Shown: piece after piece, positions 24,325 to 32,979 of the stretch
Layout of the letters: the number at the start of each line of letters is the position of its first letter
Position numbering within the stretch: the stretch's first letter is position 1
Assembly (NCBI RefSeq): GCF_014647435.1
Contig: NZ_BMPE01000009.1
Coordinates: forward strand, 62,001 to 126,000
Length of the DNA stretch: 64,000 nt
Direction of reading: 5' to 3'
Source of the DNA: Deinococcus radiotolerans
Lineage (GTDB): Bacteria > Deinococcota > Deinococci > Deinococcales > Deinococcaceae
Translations under genes and position numbers: made by a program
Notes under the pieces: generated by a model
Told to the model about the DNA's origin: nothing
Databases searched by the model: none
What the model saw: only the letters and a program-made list of their open reading frames with translations

Positions 24325-25874
24325 CCGCCCCACGCACCTTCCACGCGGTGAACCCGGCCACGGGACGCCCCCTGGAGCCCGGCTTCCCCGTGACCTCCCC
24401 GGCCGAACTGGACCGGTTGGTGGGCGCCGCCGGGCAGGCCGCCCGGCCGTACGCCCGCTGCCCTGGCGCGCGCCGGGCCGAGTTCCTGCGGGCCGCGGCC
24501 GATCAGCTCACCGCGCGCACCGAGGACCTCGTCCGGTGCGCGGCGCAGGAGACTGCGCTGCCCGAAGCCCGCCTGCGCGGCGAAGTGCAGCGCACCGCGC
24601 ATCAACTGCGGCTCTTCGCCGACACGGCCGAGGAGGGCTCCTGGGTGGACGCGCGGCTGGACCGGCCCGACCCGCAGCGCACGCCCCCCAGACCGGACCT
24701 GCGCAGCCTGCGGGTGCCGCTGGGCCCGGTCGCGGTGTTCGCCGCCAGCAACTTCCCCCTGGCATTCAGCGTCGCGGGCGGCGACACGGCGTCCGCGCTG
24801 GCGGCAGGCTGCCCGGTCGTGGTCAAGGCCCACCCGGCGCATCCCGGCACGTCTGCCCTGGCCGCCCGCGCCCTGATGGACGCAGCGGAGGCCACCGGCA
24901 TGCCCCGGGGCGTTTTCGGCGTGGTATACGACGACGGCTTCGACCTCGGGCTCGCCCTGGTCCGCCACCCACTCATCCGCGCCGTGGGGTTCACTGGCTC
25001 GCGCGCCGGGGGCCTGGCCCTGCTGGCCGCCGCCCAGGCGCGCCCCGTGCCGATTCCGGTCTTCGCAGAGATGAGCAGCGTCAACCCCGTGATCCTGAGC
25101 GAGTCGGCCCTCACCGCCGGCGGTGACGCCCTCGTCCAGGGGCTGGCCGGCAGCGTCAGCGGCTCGGGCGGCCAACTCTGCACCCAGCCGGGCCTGATCT
25201 TCGTGCCCGCCGGCCCGGCCGGCGATCACTTCCTGCGCCAGCTGGCCGCGCGTCTGGACGCCACGCCCGGGTGCACCCTGCTCTCAGGCGGCATTCACGC
25301 GGCCTTCACCGCCGGCACGGCCGCCCTGGCCACGCAGGCGGACGTCCGGCCCCTGCACGCAGCTGTCCGTGACAGCCCAGCAGCGCACAGTCAGCTGTTC
25401 GAAGTGGACCTCCCGGGTCTCCGCGCGGCCCCAGAGCTGACCCGTGAGGTCTTCGGTCCGGTCAGCCTCGCTGTGCGCTACGGGCACCTCACCGACCTGC
25501 CCCCGGTCCTGCAGGCCATGGAGGGCCAGCTGACCGCCACCCTGCACGCTCGCCCCGACGAACTGCCCGCGTGGCAGCCCGTCCTGGACGTCCTGACGGA
25601 CCGGGCCGGGCGCGTCATTCTTAACGGCTTCCCCACCGGCGTCGAGGTCGGGCACGCAGTGGTGCACGGCGGGCCCTTCCCCGCCACCAGCGACGGCGCC
25701 AGCACCAGCGTCGGCACGCGCGCCACCGACCGCTTCACCCGGCCCTTCGCCTACCAGGATTTCCCCGACCACACGCTGCCGCCAGAACTGCAAGACGCCA
25801 ACCCCCTCGGCCTCTGGCGCCTCGTGGACGGCGTCCGGACCCAGCGCCCCCTGACCCCGGAGTGTTCACCATGA
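24321..25874 (+). CDS. 2,5-dioxopentanoate (alpha-ketoglutarate semialdehyde) dehydrogenase
   Basis: A 517-residue aldehyde dehydrogenase that oxidises the pathway semialdehyde to 2-oxoglutarate with NAD(P)+. The catalytic Cys is C287 in GSGGQLCTQPG and the general base E250 in FAEMSSVNP; AASNFPLAFSVAGGDTASAL at about 141-160 and GFTGSRAGG at about 223 are the cofactor-binding region. The SSVNP and QLCTQPG signatures are those of the KGSADH branch. ATGA overlaps are present at both ends. Confidence 0.92.
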   Translation: MTAPRTFHAVNPATGRPLEPGFPVTSPAELDRLVGAAGQAARPYARCPGARRAEFLRAAADQLTARTEDLVRCAAQETALPEARLRGEVQRTAHQLRLFADTAEEGSWVDARLDRPDPQRTPPRPDLRSLRVPLGPVAVFAASNFPLAFSVAGGDTASALAAGCPVVVKAHPAHPGTSALAARALMDAAEATGMPRGVFGVVYDDGFDLGLALVRHPLIRAVGFTGSRAGGLALLAAAQARPVPIPVFAEMSSVNPVILSESALTAGGDALVQGLAGSVSGSGGQLCTQPGLIFVPAGPAGDHFLRQLAARLDATPGCTLLSGGIHAAFTAGTAALATQADVRPLHAAVRDSPAAHSQLFEVDLPGLRAAPELTREVFGPVSLAVRYGHLTDLPPVLQAMEGQLTATLHARPDELPAWQPVLDVLTDRAGRVILNGFPTGVEVGHAVVHGGPFPATSDGASTSVGTRATDRFTRPFAYQDFPDHTLPPELQDANPLGLWRLVDGVRTQRPLTPECSP

Positions 25875-27013
25875 AAACTGCCGCCCTGCTGCTCCTGACC
25901 GCCGCGCTGACCGGCACCGCCAGCGCCCAGACGACCATCAAGCTCGCCACCATCTCCCCCCTGTCCGGCCCGCAGTCCGACATGGGCCTCCAGCTGCGCA
26001 ACGGCACGCAACTGGCCGTGAACGCCTACAAGGCCAAATTCAAGGCGCTCGGCTTCGACCTGCAACTCGTCGCGTACGACGACCAGGCCGATCCCGCCAC
26101 CGGCACGGCCGCCGCGCGCAAACTGGTGGCCGACCGGGACATCCTCGCCGTCGTCGGCACGCTGAACAGCGGCGTGGCCATTCCCGTCAGCAGCGTCCTG
26201 GCCAGCAGTCACGTGACCATGGTGTCTCCCCTGAACACCGCCAACGAGGTCACCGACCGCGGCCTGAAGAACGTCAACCGTATCGTCGCCCGCGTGGACG
26301 CCCAGGGACCCGCCGCCGCGAGATTCATGATCAACTCCCTCAAGGTCCGCAAGGTGTACCTCCTGAACGACAAGACCACGTTCGGCGAGGGCCTCGCCGG
26401 GGAAGTCGAGCGGGCCCTCCAGGCCGGCGGCGTGCAGATCCTGGCGAACGAAGGGACCGAGGAGAAAACGGACTTCTTCAGCGTCGTCGCCAAGATCAAG
26501 TTGCAGAAACCGGACGCCATCTACTTCGGCGGCATGTACAGCCAGGCGGGCGTCTTCGCCAAGCAGCTGCGCGAGGCGGGCATCCTCACGCCCATCGTCG
26601 GCGGCGACGGCTTCGACAGTGCCGACCTGCTGACCATCGCCGGCGCCGGCGCCGAACGGATCTACTTCACGACCATCGCCGCGCCGCCCGCCTCGCTGCC
26701 CGCCGCGGCCACCCTGGCCACGCAGTACCAGAAGACGTTCAGCCGTCCCCTCCAGGGCTTCGGGATGTTCTCCTACGACGCCGCCAGCGTGGCCCTACAG
26801 GGCATCCTCGCGGCCATGCCCGCCAAAGGCACCCGGCCAAGCCGGGAACAGGTCGAGCGGGCCACGCGGAACCTGACGGTCACCGGCCTCATCTCCGGCA
26901 CGGTCAGCTTCAACAGCGTCGGCGACCGCAGGAACGTCAAGCTGTACGTCCTCCAGGTCACCAACAAGACCTTCAAGCTGGACACCACAGTCGACGTGGT
27001 CTCGCGGCCCTGA
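25871..27013 (+). CDS. Periplasmic amino-acid-binding protein (LivJ/LivK type)
   Basis: A 380-residue ABC substrate-binding protein. The ATG at 25871 overlaps the dehydrogenase stop and starts a signal peptide (KTAALLLLTAALTGTASAQ). The mature sequence has the branched-chain binding-protein pattern KLATISPLSGPQSDMGLQLR and VVGTLNSGVAIPVSSVL. By position it should bind hydroxyproline or a related compound. No permease or ATPase is encoded beside it, so it would need transporter parts from elsewhere in the genome or act as a sensor. Confidence 0.88.
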   Translation: MKTAALLLLTAALTGTASAQTTIKLATISPLSGPQSDMGLQLRNGTQLAVNAYKAKFKALGFDLQLVAYDDQADPATGTAAARKLVADRDILAVVGTLNSGVAIPVSSVLASSHVTMVSPLNTANEVTDRGLKNVNRIVARVDAQGPAAARFMINSLKVRKVYLLNDKTTFGEGLAGEVERALQAGGVQILANEGTEEKTDFFSVVAKIKLQKPDAIYFGGMYSQAGVFAKQLREAGILTPIVGGDGFDSADLLTIAGAGAERIYFTTIAAPPASLPAAATLATQYQKTFSRPLQGFGMFSYDAASVALQGILAAMPAKGTRPSREQVERATRNLTVTGLISGTVSFNSVGDRRNVKLYVLQVTNKTFKLDTTVDVVSRP

Positions 27014-27110
27014 ACGCCAGCGGGCAGCCACGCCGAGTCCCGAGTCACGCCGCGCCCGCCCGCTGCGCCGGTCAAGTCCCCGGCCCGCTGATCGGCCCCA
27101 GGAGGAGTGA

Positions 27111-27299
27111 ATGTCCGCGACGTACCCCCCGACCACCGGTGCATCCAGCCGCGCCGCCCTGCTGACCACCTGCGCCACCTGCACGCGGCAGGCCTGGCGC
27201 CGCCTCACCGCCTGCACCTCCGTCCTGTGGCGGCGGACCTGGCCCGACCACGAGGTCCTCGCCGAACGCTGGGACCTCTGGGCCATCCACAACCACTGA
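27111..27299 (+). CDS. Small hypothetical protein at end of hydroxyproline operon (62 aa)
   Basis: A short ORF preceded by an excellent GGAGGAGTGA directly before the ATG. The product is Thr/Arg/Trp-rich (TCATCTRQAWRRL, VLWRRTWPDHEVL, LWAIHNH), with two Cys in a CATC arrangement and no signal peptide. I recognise no family. It follows the binding-protein gene by 97 bases on the same strand and may be the last gene of the operon. The strong ribosome site is the main evidence. Confidence 0.6.
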   Translation: MSATYPPTTGASSRAALLTTCATCTRQAWRRLTACTSVLWRRTWPDHEVLAERWDLWAIHNH

Positions 27300-27593
27300 T
27301 GTAAAAACCCGGCACTTGGGGTTACCGCGCCCGGCCGGGACATCAGCACCAGCGGCCCGGAACGCTTCCTGTGGGGGCCGCTGGCCGACATCAGTACCCG
27401 AGCCTGCACGCCCTCCAGCCAACTGCGGGGTCTCCAGGCTCCTTCTGGGCTGGCCCGGCGGGCCGGGAAGGGCAGCTCCACCCTTCCCTTGACTTGGCAC
27501 CGCGTGACAGCTCCGACGGCCTGGGCGCCCGCGCACGTTCAGCGCGGGAGAACGCGCACTTCACAGCCCGGCGATCGCACATACTGCGGAGCG

Positions 27594-28994
27594 ATGACCC
27601 CCGCAGACCTCACCCACCGGCTGCGTCGCCTCGGCCTTCAGGGGCCGCCGGCCACCCTGGACGATCCGCAGGGCCTGCTCCGGCAACTGGAACAGACCGT
27701 CCAGCTGCTTGAGGACGCCACGGAGACCCTGACGGCCGTGCAGGTCGCCTACGATCACACGGCGAGCCTGCTGGCCGTGCTCAGCGTCGACGGGCGGCTC
27801 CTGAACGTGAACCGCGCCGCTCTCGACCTGATTCAGGCCGCGCGGGAGGACCTGATCGGCCAGCCCTTCTGGACCACGCCCTGGTGGCGCAGCTCGCCCG
27901 CCGCGCAGCAGCAGCTTCAACAGGACATCGGCCGGGCCGCCGGTGGCGCCGTCATCAGCGGCGTCCTGCACCTGCACCTCGCGGACCGGACCGTGACCGT
28001 CGAGTACCACCTGATCCCCGTGCGCCGTCAGGGGCAGTTCACTGGCCTGCTGGTCGAGGGCCGGAACGTGACCGAACACGCCCGGCTCGTCGAGACCCTG
28101 CACCAGGAGCGGGCCTTCCTGAACGCCGTGCTGGACCACATGCAGGACGGCGTTGTGGCCTGCGACGCGCACGGCACCCTGACCGTCTTCAACCGGGCCA
28201 CGCAGGACATGCACGGCCTGCCGCAGCGGCCCCTGTCCCCCGAGGACTGGAGTGGCGCGTACGACCTCTTCCAGGCGGACGGCCACACGCCGCTGCGGCC
28301 GGAACAGATTCCGCTGTACCGGGCGCTGCACGGAGAAGCCGTTCAGGACAGCCTGATGGTGATCCGCCCGGCGGCGCGCGCGCCACTCCTGATCAGTGCG
28401 TCCGGGCAACCCCTGCGCGGCGAGGACGGTTCACTGCTCGGCGCGGCGGTCGTGATGCGGGACGTCACTGACGAGCAGGCCAGTCGCGCGCAACTGGAGC
28501 ATGCCGCCACGCACGACGCCCTGACGGGCCTGCTCAACCGCGCCGCATTGACCGGCGCCCTGCACAGCAGCCAGAAACCGGGGCGGCACCGGGACGTAGC
28601 TGCGCTGCTCTTCCTCGACCTGGACGGCTTCAAATCCATCAACGACGCGCACGGGCATCACGTGGGTGACGAGGTGCTGCAGGTGGTGGCCCGGCGCCTG
28701 ACCAGCAACCTGTACGGGGGCGACCTGGTCGCCCGGCTCGGCGGGGACGAATTCGTGGCGGTCCTGGCCGGTCCGTGCACCGCCACTCAGGCGCAGATGG
28801 CCGCCGAGCGAGTCCTGGCGGGCCTCCGGGCGCCGGTGATGAGCAGTGCCGGCACGCTGCACCTCTCGGCGTCCATTGGCCTCGTCACGGACCTCCGCGG
28901 CGCCTCCCCAGACGAACTGCTGGACCGCGCCGACCGGGTGATGTACCAGGCCAAGAAGGCGGGGAAGAACCGGGTCGTGCCCGAGGAGCCCTGA
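27594..28994 (+). CDS. PAS-PAS-GGDEF diguanylate cyclase
   Basis: A 466-residue soluble signalling protein. A coiled N-terminus (about 20-45) leads into PAS 1 (about 50-160, SLLAVLSVDGRLLNVNRAAL) and PAS 2 (about 170-290, MQDGVVACDAHGTLTVFNRA). The GGDEF domain is at about 300-466 with GGDEF at 383-387 (ARLGGDEFVAV). The RxxD inhibitory site that normally lies five residues before the motif is not present (YGGD instead), so product inhibition through that site is unlikely. The ATG at 27594 has GGAGCG; the frame is open from 27489 but without a better start. It should make cyclic di-GMP. Confidence 0.92.
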   Translation: MTPADLTHRLRRLGLQGPPATLDDPQGLLRQLEQTVQLLEDATETLTAVQVAYDHTASLLAVLSVDGRLLNVNRAALDLIQAAREDLIGQPFWTTPWWRSSPAAQQQLQQDIGRAAGGAVISGVLHLHLADRTVTVEYHLIPVRRQGQFTGLLVEGRNVTEHARLVETLHQERAFLNAVLDHMQDGVVACDAHGTLTVFNRATQDMHGLPQRPLSPEDWSGAYDLFQADGHTPLRPEQIPLYRALHGEAVQDSLMVIRPAARAPLLISASGQPLRGEDGSLLGAAVVMRDVTDEQASRAQLEHAATHDALTGLLNRAALTGALHSSQKPGRHRDVAALLFLDLDGFKSINDAHGHHVGDEVLQVVARRLTSNLYGGDLVARLGGDEFVAVLAGPCTATQAQMAAERVLAGLRAPVMSSAGTLHLSASIGLVTDLRGASPDELLDRADRVMYQAKKAGKNRVVPEEP

Positions 28995-29341
28995 GGCGGG
29001 CGGCGGGGCCAGCGGAGCGCCAGCAGGGGGAGGGATGGCAGGTCCATCCTGCATGCAACTCGCTGGGCCCACGGCGTCCAGCCGTAAAGAGAATGCTACG
29101 GAACGCCCCCTCCATCCGTTGAAGGACTGCTGCGGTCCGCATCGCTCGTGCTCGCCCCGTCCCCTAGGTCGGGTGGAGTCCAGGCGGCCTAGGTGGACTC
29201 CTGCCAATGTGTTCAGTCCCTCCTCGAATGGAGGCTGACCCGGCCCGATCTGCTCGGAAGCTCGGCTGCACGGTCTGTCCGGGTTGACGCTTGCACCCGA
29301 TCAACGGATCGCCTATCGTGTGAACGATCACAGGAGAAGGT
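28995..29341. other. Intergenic region upstream of the LacI-type regulator
   Basis: These 347 bases contain no credible gene. The right end holds the regulator promoter and operator. Confidence 0.45.
29291..29332 (+). promoter_or_regulatory. Promoter and operator of the LacI-type arabinose regulator
   Basis: The operator TGTGAACGATCACA (29319-29332) has TGTGA/TCACA arms around a central CG, the layout of LacI-family sites. A possible promoter, TTGCAC (29291-29296) and TATCGT (29314-29319) with 17 bases between, would place the operator over the -10 and transcription start. The same 14 bases occur at 39439-39452 before the arabinose operon. Confidence 0.75.
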
Positions 29342-30367
29342 ATGTCTGCTACCGCCGCACCACCACGCGTCACCATCCACGATGTCGCCCGGCACGCTGG
29401 TGTGTCACATCAGACGGTGTCCCGGGTGCTCAATGAACACCCCAGCGTTGCCCCCACCACGCGGCACAGGGTGCTGGAGGCCATTCAGGTCCTGCGCTAC
29501 CACCCGAACCTCGCCGCGAGAAGTCTGGTCACGCAGCGGTCCGGCACGCTGGGCATCGTCGGACATGGCCTGCCGCACTACGGCCCGGCCCAGATGATGG
29601 TCAATATCGAGCAGGCCGCCCGCAGCCGCGGCTACAGCGTCACCCTGGCCAGCATTCCCGAACTGCGGGAAGTTGAAATCGAGCGCGCCATCATGGAACT
29701 GCGCCGTCAGAACGTCGACGGCATGATCCTCATCACCAACCTGCTCGGCGTGGACATCACCCGCATTCAGCGGCTTTGCGGAACGGTGCCGTTCGTGCTG
29801 GTCGATCTTCCGGACTCCGGCACGGCCGCCGGAGCCACCATTGACCAGGAGGCTGGGGCGCGGCTGGCGGCCGAGCATCTCATCGCACTCGGGCATGAGC
29901 GGATCGCGCTGCTCCTCGGGCCTCAGCGCTGGCACGACGCGCGGCTGCGCCTGGACGGCTGGCACTCAGCCCTGAAGCGCGCGAACCTCAGCCCGGTGGC
30001 CACCCTGGAAGGCGACTGGAGTGCCGCCAGCGGCTTCGGCCTGACGCAGGAACTCCTGGCCGGGCGCGTGCCGTTTACGGCCCTGCTGGTCAGCAACGAT
30101 CAGATGGCCCTGGGCGCTCTGTGGGCCCTGCACGAGCGGGGCATCTCCGTACCGGACGACGTGTCGATCGTCGGCTTCGACGACATTCCGGAAAGCCGCT
30201 TTTTCCACCCGCCGCTGACCACCGTGAGGCAGGACTTTGCGGCCCTCGGCGCGCTGAGCCTGGCGGCCCTCGTGAAAGCCATCGAGGAACCGGACGTTCC
30301 GGCCACCCCCGCCGTGATCCAGCCCGAGTTGATCGTCCGCGCCAGCAGCGCCCGCGCGCGGTCCTGA
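29342..30367 (+). CDS. LacI-family repressor, likely L-arabinose-responsive
   Basis: A 341-residue regulator. The N-terminal LacI helix-turn-helix is TIHDVARHAGVSHQTVSRVL with hinge region RYHPNLAARSL. A periplasmic-binding-protein-like effector domain follows (GTLGIVGHG to the end, with SNDQMALGALWAL and VSIVGFDDIPES). The ATG at 29342 is directly preceded by AGGAGAAGGT. It converges with the arabinose operon, and identical operators lie in front of both, so autoregulation and control of the transport/catabolic operon are expected. The inducer is inferred to be arabinose from the controlled genes. Confidence 0.9.
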   Translation: MSATAAPPRVTIHDVARHAGVSHQTVSRVLNEHPSVAPTTRHRVLEAIQVLRYHPNLAARSLVTQRSGTLGIVGHGLPHYGPAQMMVNIEQAARSRGYSVTLASIPELREVEIERAIMELRRQNVDGMILITNLLGVDITRIQRLCGTVPFVLVDLPDSGTAAGATIDQEAGARLAAEHLIALGHERIALLLGPQRWHDARLRLDGWHSALKRANLSPVATLEGDWSAASGFGLTQELLAGRVPFTALLVSNDQMALGALWALHERGISVPDDVSIVGFDDIPESRFFHPPLTTVRQDFAALGALSLAALVKAIEEPDVPATPAVIQPELIVRASSARARS

Positions 30368-30810
30368 CCACCTCGCGCGCCACAGCCTGGTCTGGTGGCC
30401 CGCTGCTGGTGTGAGCGGCTCTGGATTCTTCGGCGTTCGGACCTCAGCGCACCCTGAGCGTGCTGAATGTGTGGCGTGGTGCGGCCGGTAGGAGCGCAGG
30501 CGGGTCAGGAGGGTAGCAGCCCCGCCAGACCGCCGCGTTCACGCACCAGGTGCCGGGCCTGTTCACCGCGCCCGCGCCCCACCTTGAGGCCGTGCAGGTC
30601 CGGCAGCAGTTCCTCAGGGATCAGCTGCGCCATCAGACTGTCATCCAGCGGGCTGTGGGGCAGGTTCTTGGCCTGCGCTCGGACCTGAGTTGTCTGAAGG
30701 CGCAGCTGAAGTGCCCCCTCTGAGCCCTCCGGGAGCCCCGGTCGTGCGTGGGCAGCGGGGCAGGACCCTCGGCACACCGGACGACGGGGGGCCCCTGCGC
30801 CTTCTGTGGT
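30368..30810. other. Gap between convergent regulator and araA
   Basis: These 443 bases between convergent genes hold one possible small minus-strand reading (30505-30777, listed separately) and no clear terminator. Confidence 0.4.
30505..30777 (-). CDS. Doubtful small ORF or gene remnant (90 aa)
   Basis: The reading opens at a GTG without a good ribosome site. From about residue 22 the sequence looks protein-like (LRLQTTQVRAQAKNL, then DDSLMAQLIPEELLPDLHGL), with balanced composition and regular hydrophobic spacing. I recognise no family. It may be the tail of a decayed gene or a small ORF at the end of the arabinose operon region. Low confidence. Confidence 0.28.
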   Translation of the reverse strand: MCRGSCPAAHARPGLPEGSEGALQLRLQTTQVRAQAKNLPHSPLDDSLMAQLIPEELLPDLHGLKVGRGRGEQARHLVRERGGLAGLLPS

Positions 30811-32319
30811 TCAGGCGCGCAGGCCCTGGCCCAGCACGTAGTACAGGTCATTGAACCGCAGGTCCTGCCGGAAGTCCCGCAGCGTCGTGCGGCCGTCGAT
30901 GACCGCGCATTCCACGCAGGCGATGGCGGCGAAGTCCTCGATGTGCTCGGCGGTCACGGCGTAGCTGTACCCGGTGTGGTGCGCGCCGCCCGCGTAGATC
31001 CACGCGGCGCACGCGGTCTTGAAGTCCGGCTGGCATTCCCACACGGTTCGCGCGACCGGCAACCTGGGCAGTTCGGGATGCTCGACCGCTTCGACCTCGT
31101 TGACAATCAGCCGGAAGCGGCTGCCCAGGTCGACCAGGGACACGTTGATGGCGCGGCCCGTGTGCGCGTCGAACACGAGGCGCGCCGGGTCTTCTTTGCC
31201 GCCGATGCCCAGCGGGTGCACCTCGATGCGGGGCCGGTGGGCGGCAATGCTGGGGCAGATTTCGAGCATGTGCGAGCCGAGCACCTGATGCTGGCCGGGC
31301 GCGAGGTGGTAGGTGTAGTCCTCCATGAAGGACGTGCCGCCCGGGAGGCCGTGCGCCATGACCTTCATCGCGCGGACCAGCGCGGCCGTCTTCCAGTCGC
31401 CCTCACCGCCGAAGCCGTACCCGTCGGCCATGAGGCGTTGCGTGGCCAGGCCCGGCAGCTGGCGCAGCCCGTGCAGGTCCTCAAAGGTGTCGGTGAAGCC
31501 CTTGAAGCCGCCCTCGCTCAGGAACGCCCGCAGGCCCAGCTCGATGCGGGCCGCTTCGCGCAGTGAGCCCGCGCGGGCGCCATCGGGGCGCAGGTCAGCG
31601 GGCACGTCATATTCATCCTGGTAGGTGGCCAGCAGGTCCGAGAGGTCCTGGTCGCGCACGGCGTTCACGCGCTGGACGAGGTCACCGACGGCGTAGGTGT
31701 TCACCTCGAAGCCGAAGCGCAGCTCGGCGCTGACCTTGTCGCCTTCGGTGACGGCGACAAAGCGCATGTTGTCGCCAAAGCGGGCAAATTTTGCACCCTG
31801 AAGGTCGTGCCAGGCCCACGCGGCGCGCGCCCACACGCCCAGCCGGGCCTGCACCTCGGGGTCCTGCCAGTGCCCGACGACGACCTTGCGCTCCAGGCGC
31901 ATGCGGGTGTGCAGGAAGCCAGCCTCGCGGTCGCCGTGGGCGGCCTGGTTGAGGTTCATGAAGCCCATGTCGATGTCGTTCCAGGGCAGGTCGCGGTTGA
32001 ACTGCGTGTGCAGGTGGCAGAAGGGTTTGCGCAGGTGGCTGAGCCCGCCAATCCACATCTTCGCGGGGGAGAAGGTGTGCATCCAGAGGATCAGGCCCGC
32101 ACACGCCGGGTCGCGGTCCGCTTCCAGGCAGAGTGACCGGATCTCGTCCGGGGTGGTCATGACGCCCTTGAAGGCCACGGGGAGGGGCAGGTCGCTGCTG
32201 GCGTCCAGCACCTGGGCGACCTGGCGGGCGTTGTGGTCGACCTGCGCGAGGGTGTCGGGGCCGTACAGGTGCTGTGAGCCGCAGACGAACCAGAGGTGGG
32301 GGTGGGTGAGGTGCTGCAT
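30811..32319 (-). CDS. araA: L-arabinose isomerase
   Basis: A 502-residue enzyme converting L-arabinose to L-ribulose, close to the usual 500-residue length. The start [18 protein letters not shown] is the family signature. Other blocks are [19 protein letters not shown] at about 76, the metal-site region [19 protein letters not shown] at about 304 and MLEICPSIA. It is the last gene of the operon and starts 12 bases after the AraD stop, with AAAGGACC before the ATG. Confidence 0.97.
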   Translation of the reverse strand: MQHLTHPHLWFVCGSQHLYGPDTLAQVDHNARQVAQVLDASSDLPLPVAFKGVMTTPDEIRSLCLEADRDPACAGLILWMHTFSPAKMWIGGLSHLRKPFCHLHTQFNRDLPWNDIDMGFMNLNQAAHGDREAGFLHTRMRLERKVVVGHWQDPEVQARLGVWARAAWAWHDLQGAKFARFGDNMRFVAVTEGDKVSAELRFGFEVNTYAVGDLVQRVNAVRDQDLSDLLATYQDEYDVPADLRPDGARAGSLREAARIELGLRAFLSEGGFKGFTDTFEDLHGLRQLPGLATQRLMADGYGFGGEGDWKTAALVRAMKVMAHGLPGGTSFMEDYTYHLAPGQHQVLGSHMLEICPSIAAHRPRIEVHPLGIGGKEDPARLVFDAHTGRAINVSLVDLGSRFRLIVNEVEAVEHPELPRLPVARTVWECQPDFKTACAAWIYAGGAHHTGYSYAVTAEHIEDFAAIACVECAVIDGRTTLRDFRQDLRFNDLYYVLGQGLRA

Positions 32320-32331
32320 GGTGGGGTCCTT

Positions 32332-32979
32332 TCAGCGCTGGCCGTACACGGTGGTGTACCGGTCGTAGAGGCGGTTGATGTCGGCGGGGCTCAGCGGCTG
32401 GGGCTGGCCAAGCTGGTGGGCCAGGTAGGCGGTGCGGGCGACGTCCTCGGCCATCACGGCGGCCTTCAGGGCGGCGCGGGGCGTGGGGCCGATGGTGAAG
32501 ACCCCGTGGTTTTGCAGGATGATCGCGGGGCTGCGGTGCCCGGCGAGGACCCGCACGACTTCCGCGCCGATCTCCTCCCCGCCGATCAGGGCGAAGCCGC
32601 CGCAGGGGATCGGGCCGCCGAACTCGTCGGCCATGGCGGTCAGGATGCAGGGGATCTCGCGGGCGTTGGCGGCCCAGGCGGTCGCGTAGGGGCTGTGCGT
32701 GTGCACGACGCCGCCCACGTGCGGCAGGTGCCGGTAGATGTACGCGTGCGTGGCGGCGTCCGAGGAGGGACTGAGGCGGCCCTCGGTGCGCTGGCCGTGC
32801 AGGTCGGTGCGGACCATGGACTCCGGCGTGAGATCCTCGAAGGTGACGCCGCTGGGCTTGATCAGGAGGCCCTCCCCGTCGCGGGCGCTGATGTTCCCGC
32901 TCGTCCACGTCACCAGGCCCTGCCGGGGCAGTTCGAGGTGCAGGGCGGTGAGTTCGGCGCGCAGATCGGCGCCGCTCAT
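32332..32979 (-). CDS. araD: L-ribulose-5-phosphate 4-epimerase
   Basis: A 215-residue class II aldolase-fold enzyme that converts L-ribulose 5-phosphate to D-xylulose 5-phosphate. The zinc ligands are in VVHTHSPYATAW (H93, H95) and LQNHGVFTIG. TSGNIS at about 26-31 and KPSGV at about 41-45 bind the phosphate, and SPSSD at about 70-74 contributes to the site. The length is a little below the 231 residues of E. coli AraD. The start overlaps the kinase stop by 4 bases. Confidence 0.94.
   Translation of the reverse strand: MSGADLRAELTALHLELPRQGLVTWTSGNISARDGEGLLIKPSGVTFEDLTPESMVRTDLHGQRTEGRLSPSSDAATHAYIYRHLPHVGGVVHTHSPYATAWAANAREIPCILTAMADEFGGPIPCGGFALIGGEEIGAEVVRVLAGHRSPAIILQNHGVFTIGPTPRAALKAAVMAEDVARTAYLAHQLGQPQPLSPADINRLYDRYTTVYGQR

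Noticed and set aside
24508..25126. Overlapping Gly/Arg-rich readings inside the semialdehyde dehydrogenase gene
   Set aside because: They are shadow frames of a complete aldehyde dehydrogenase with catalytic Cys and Glu.
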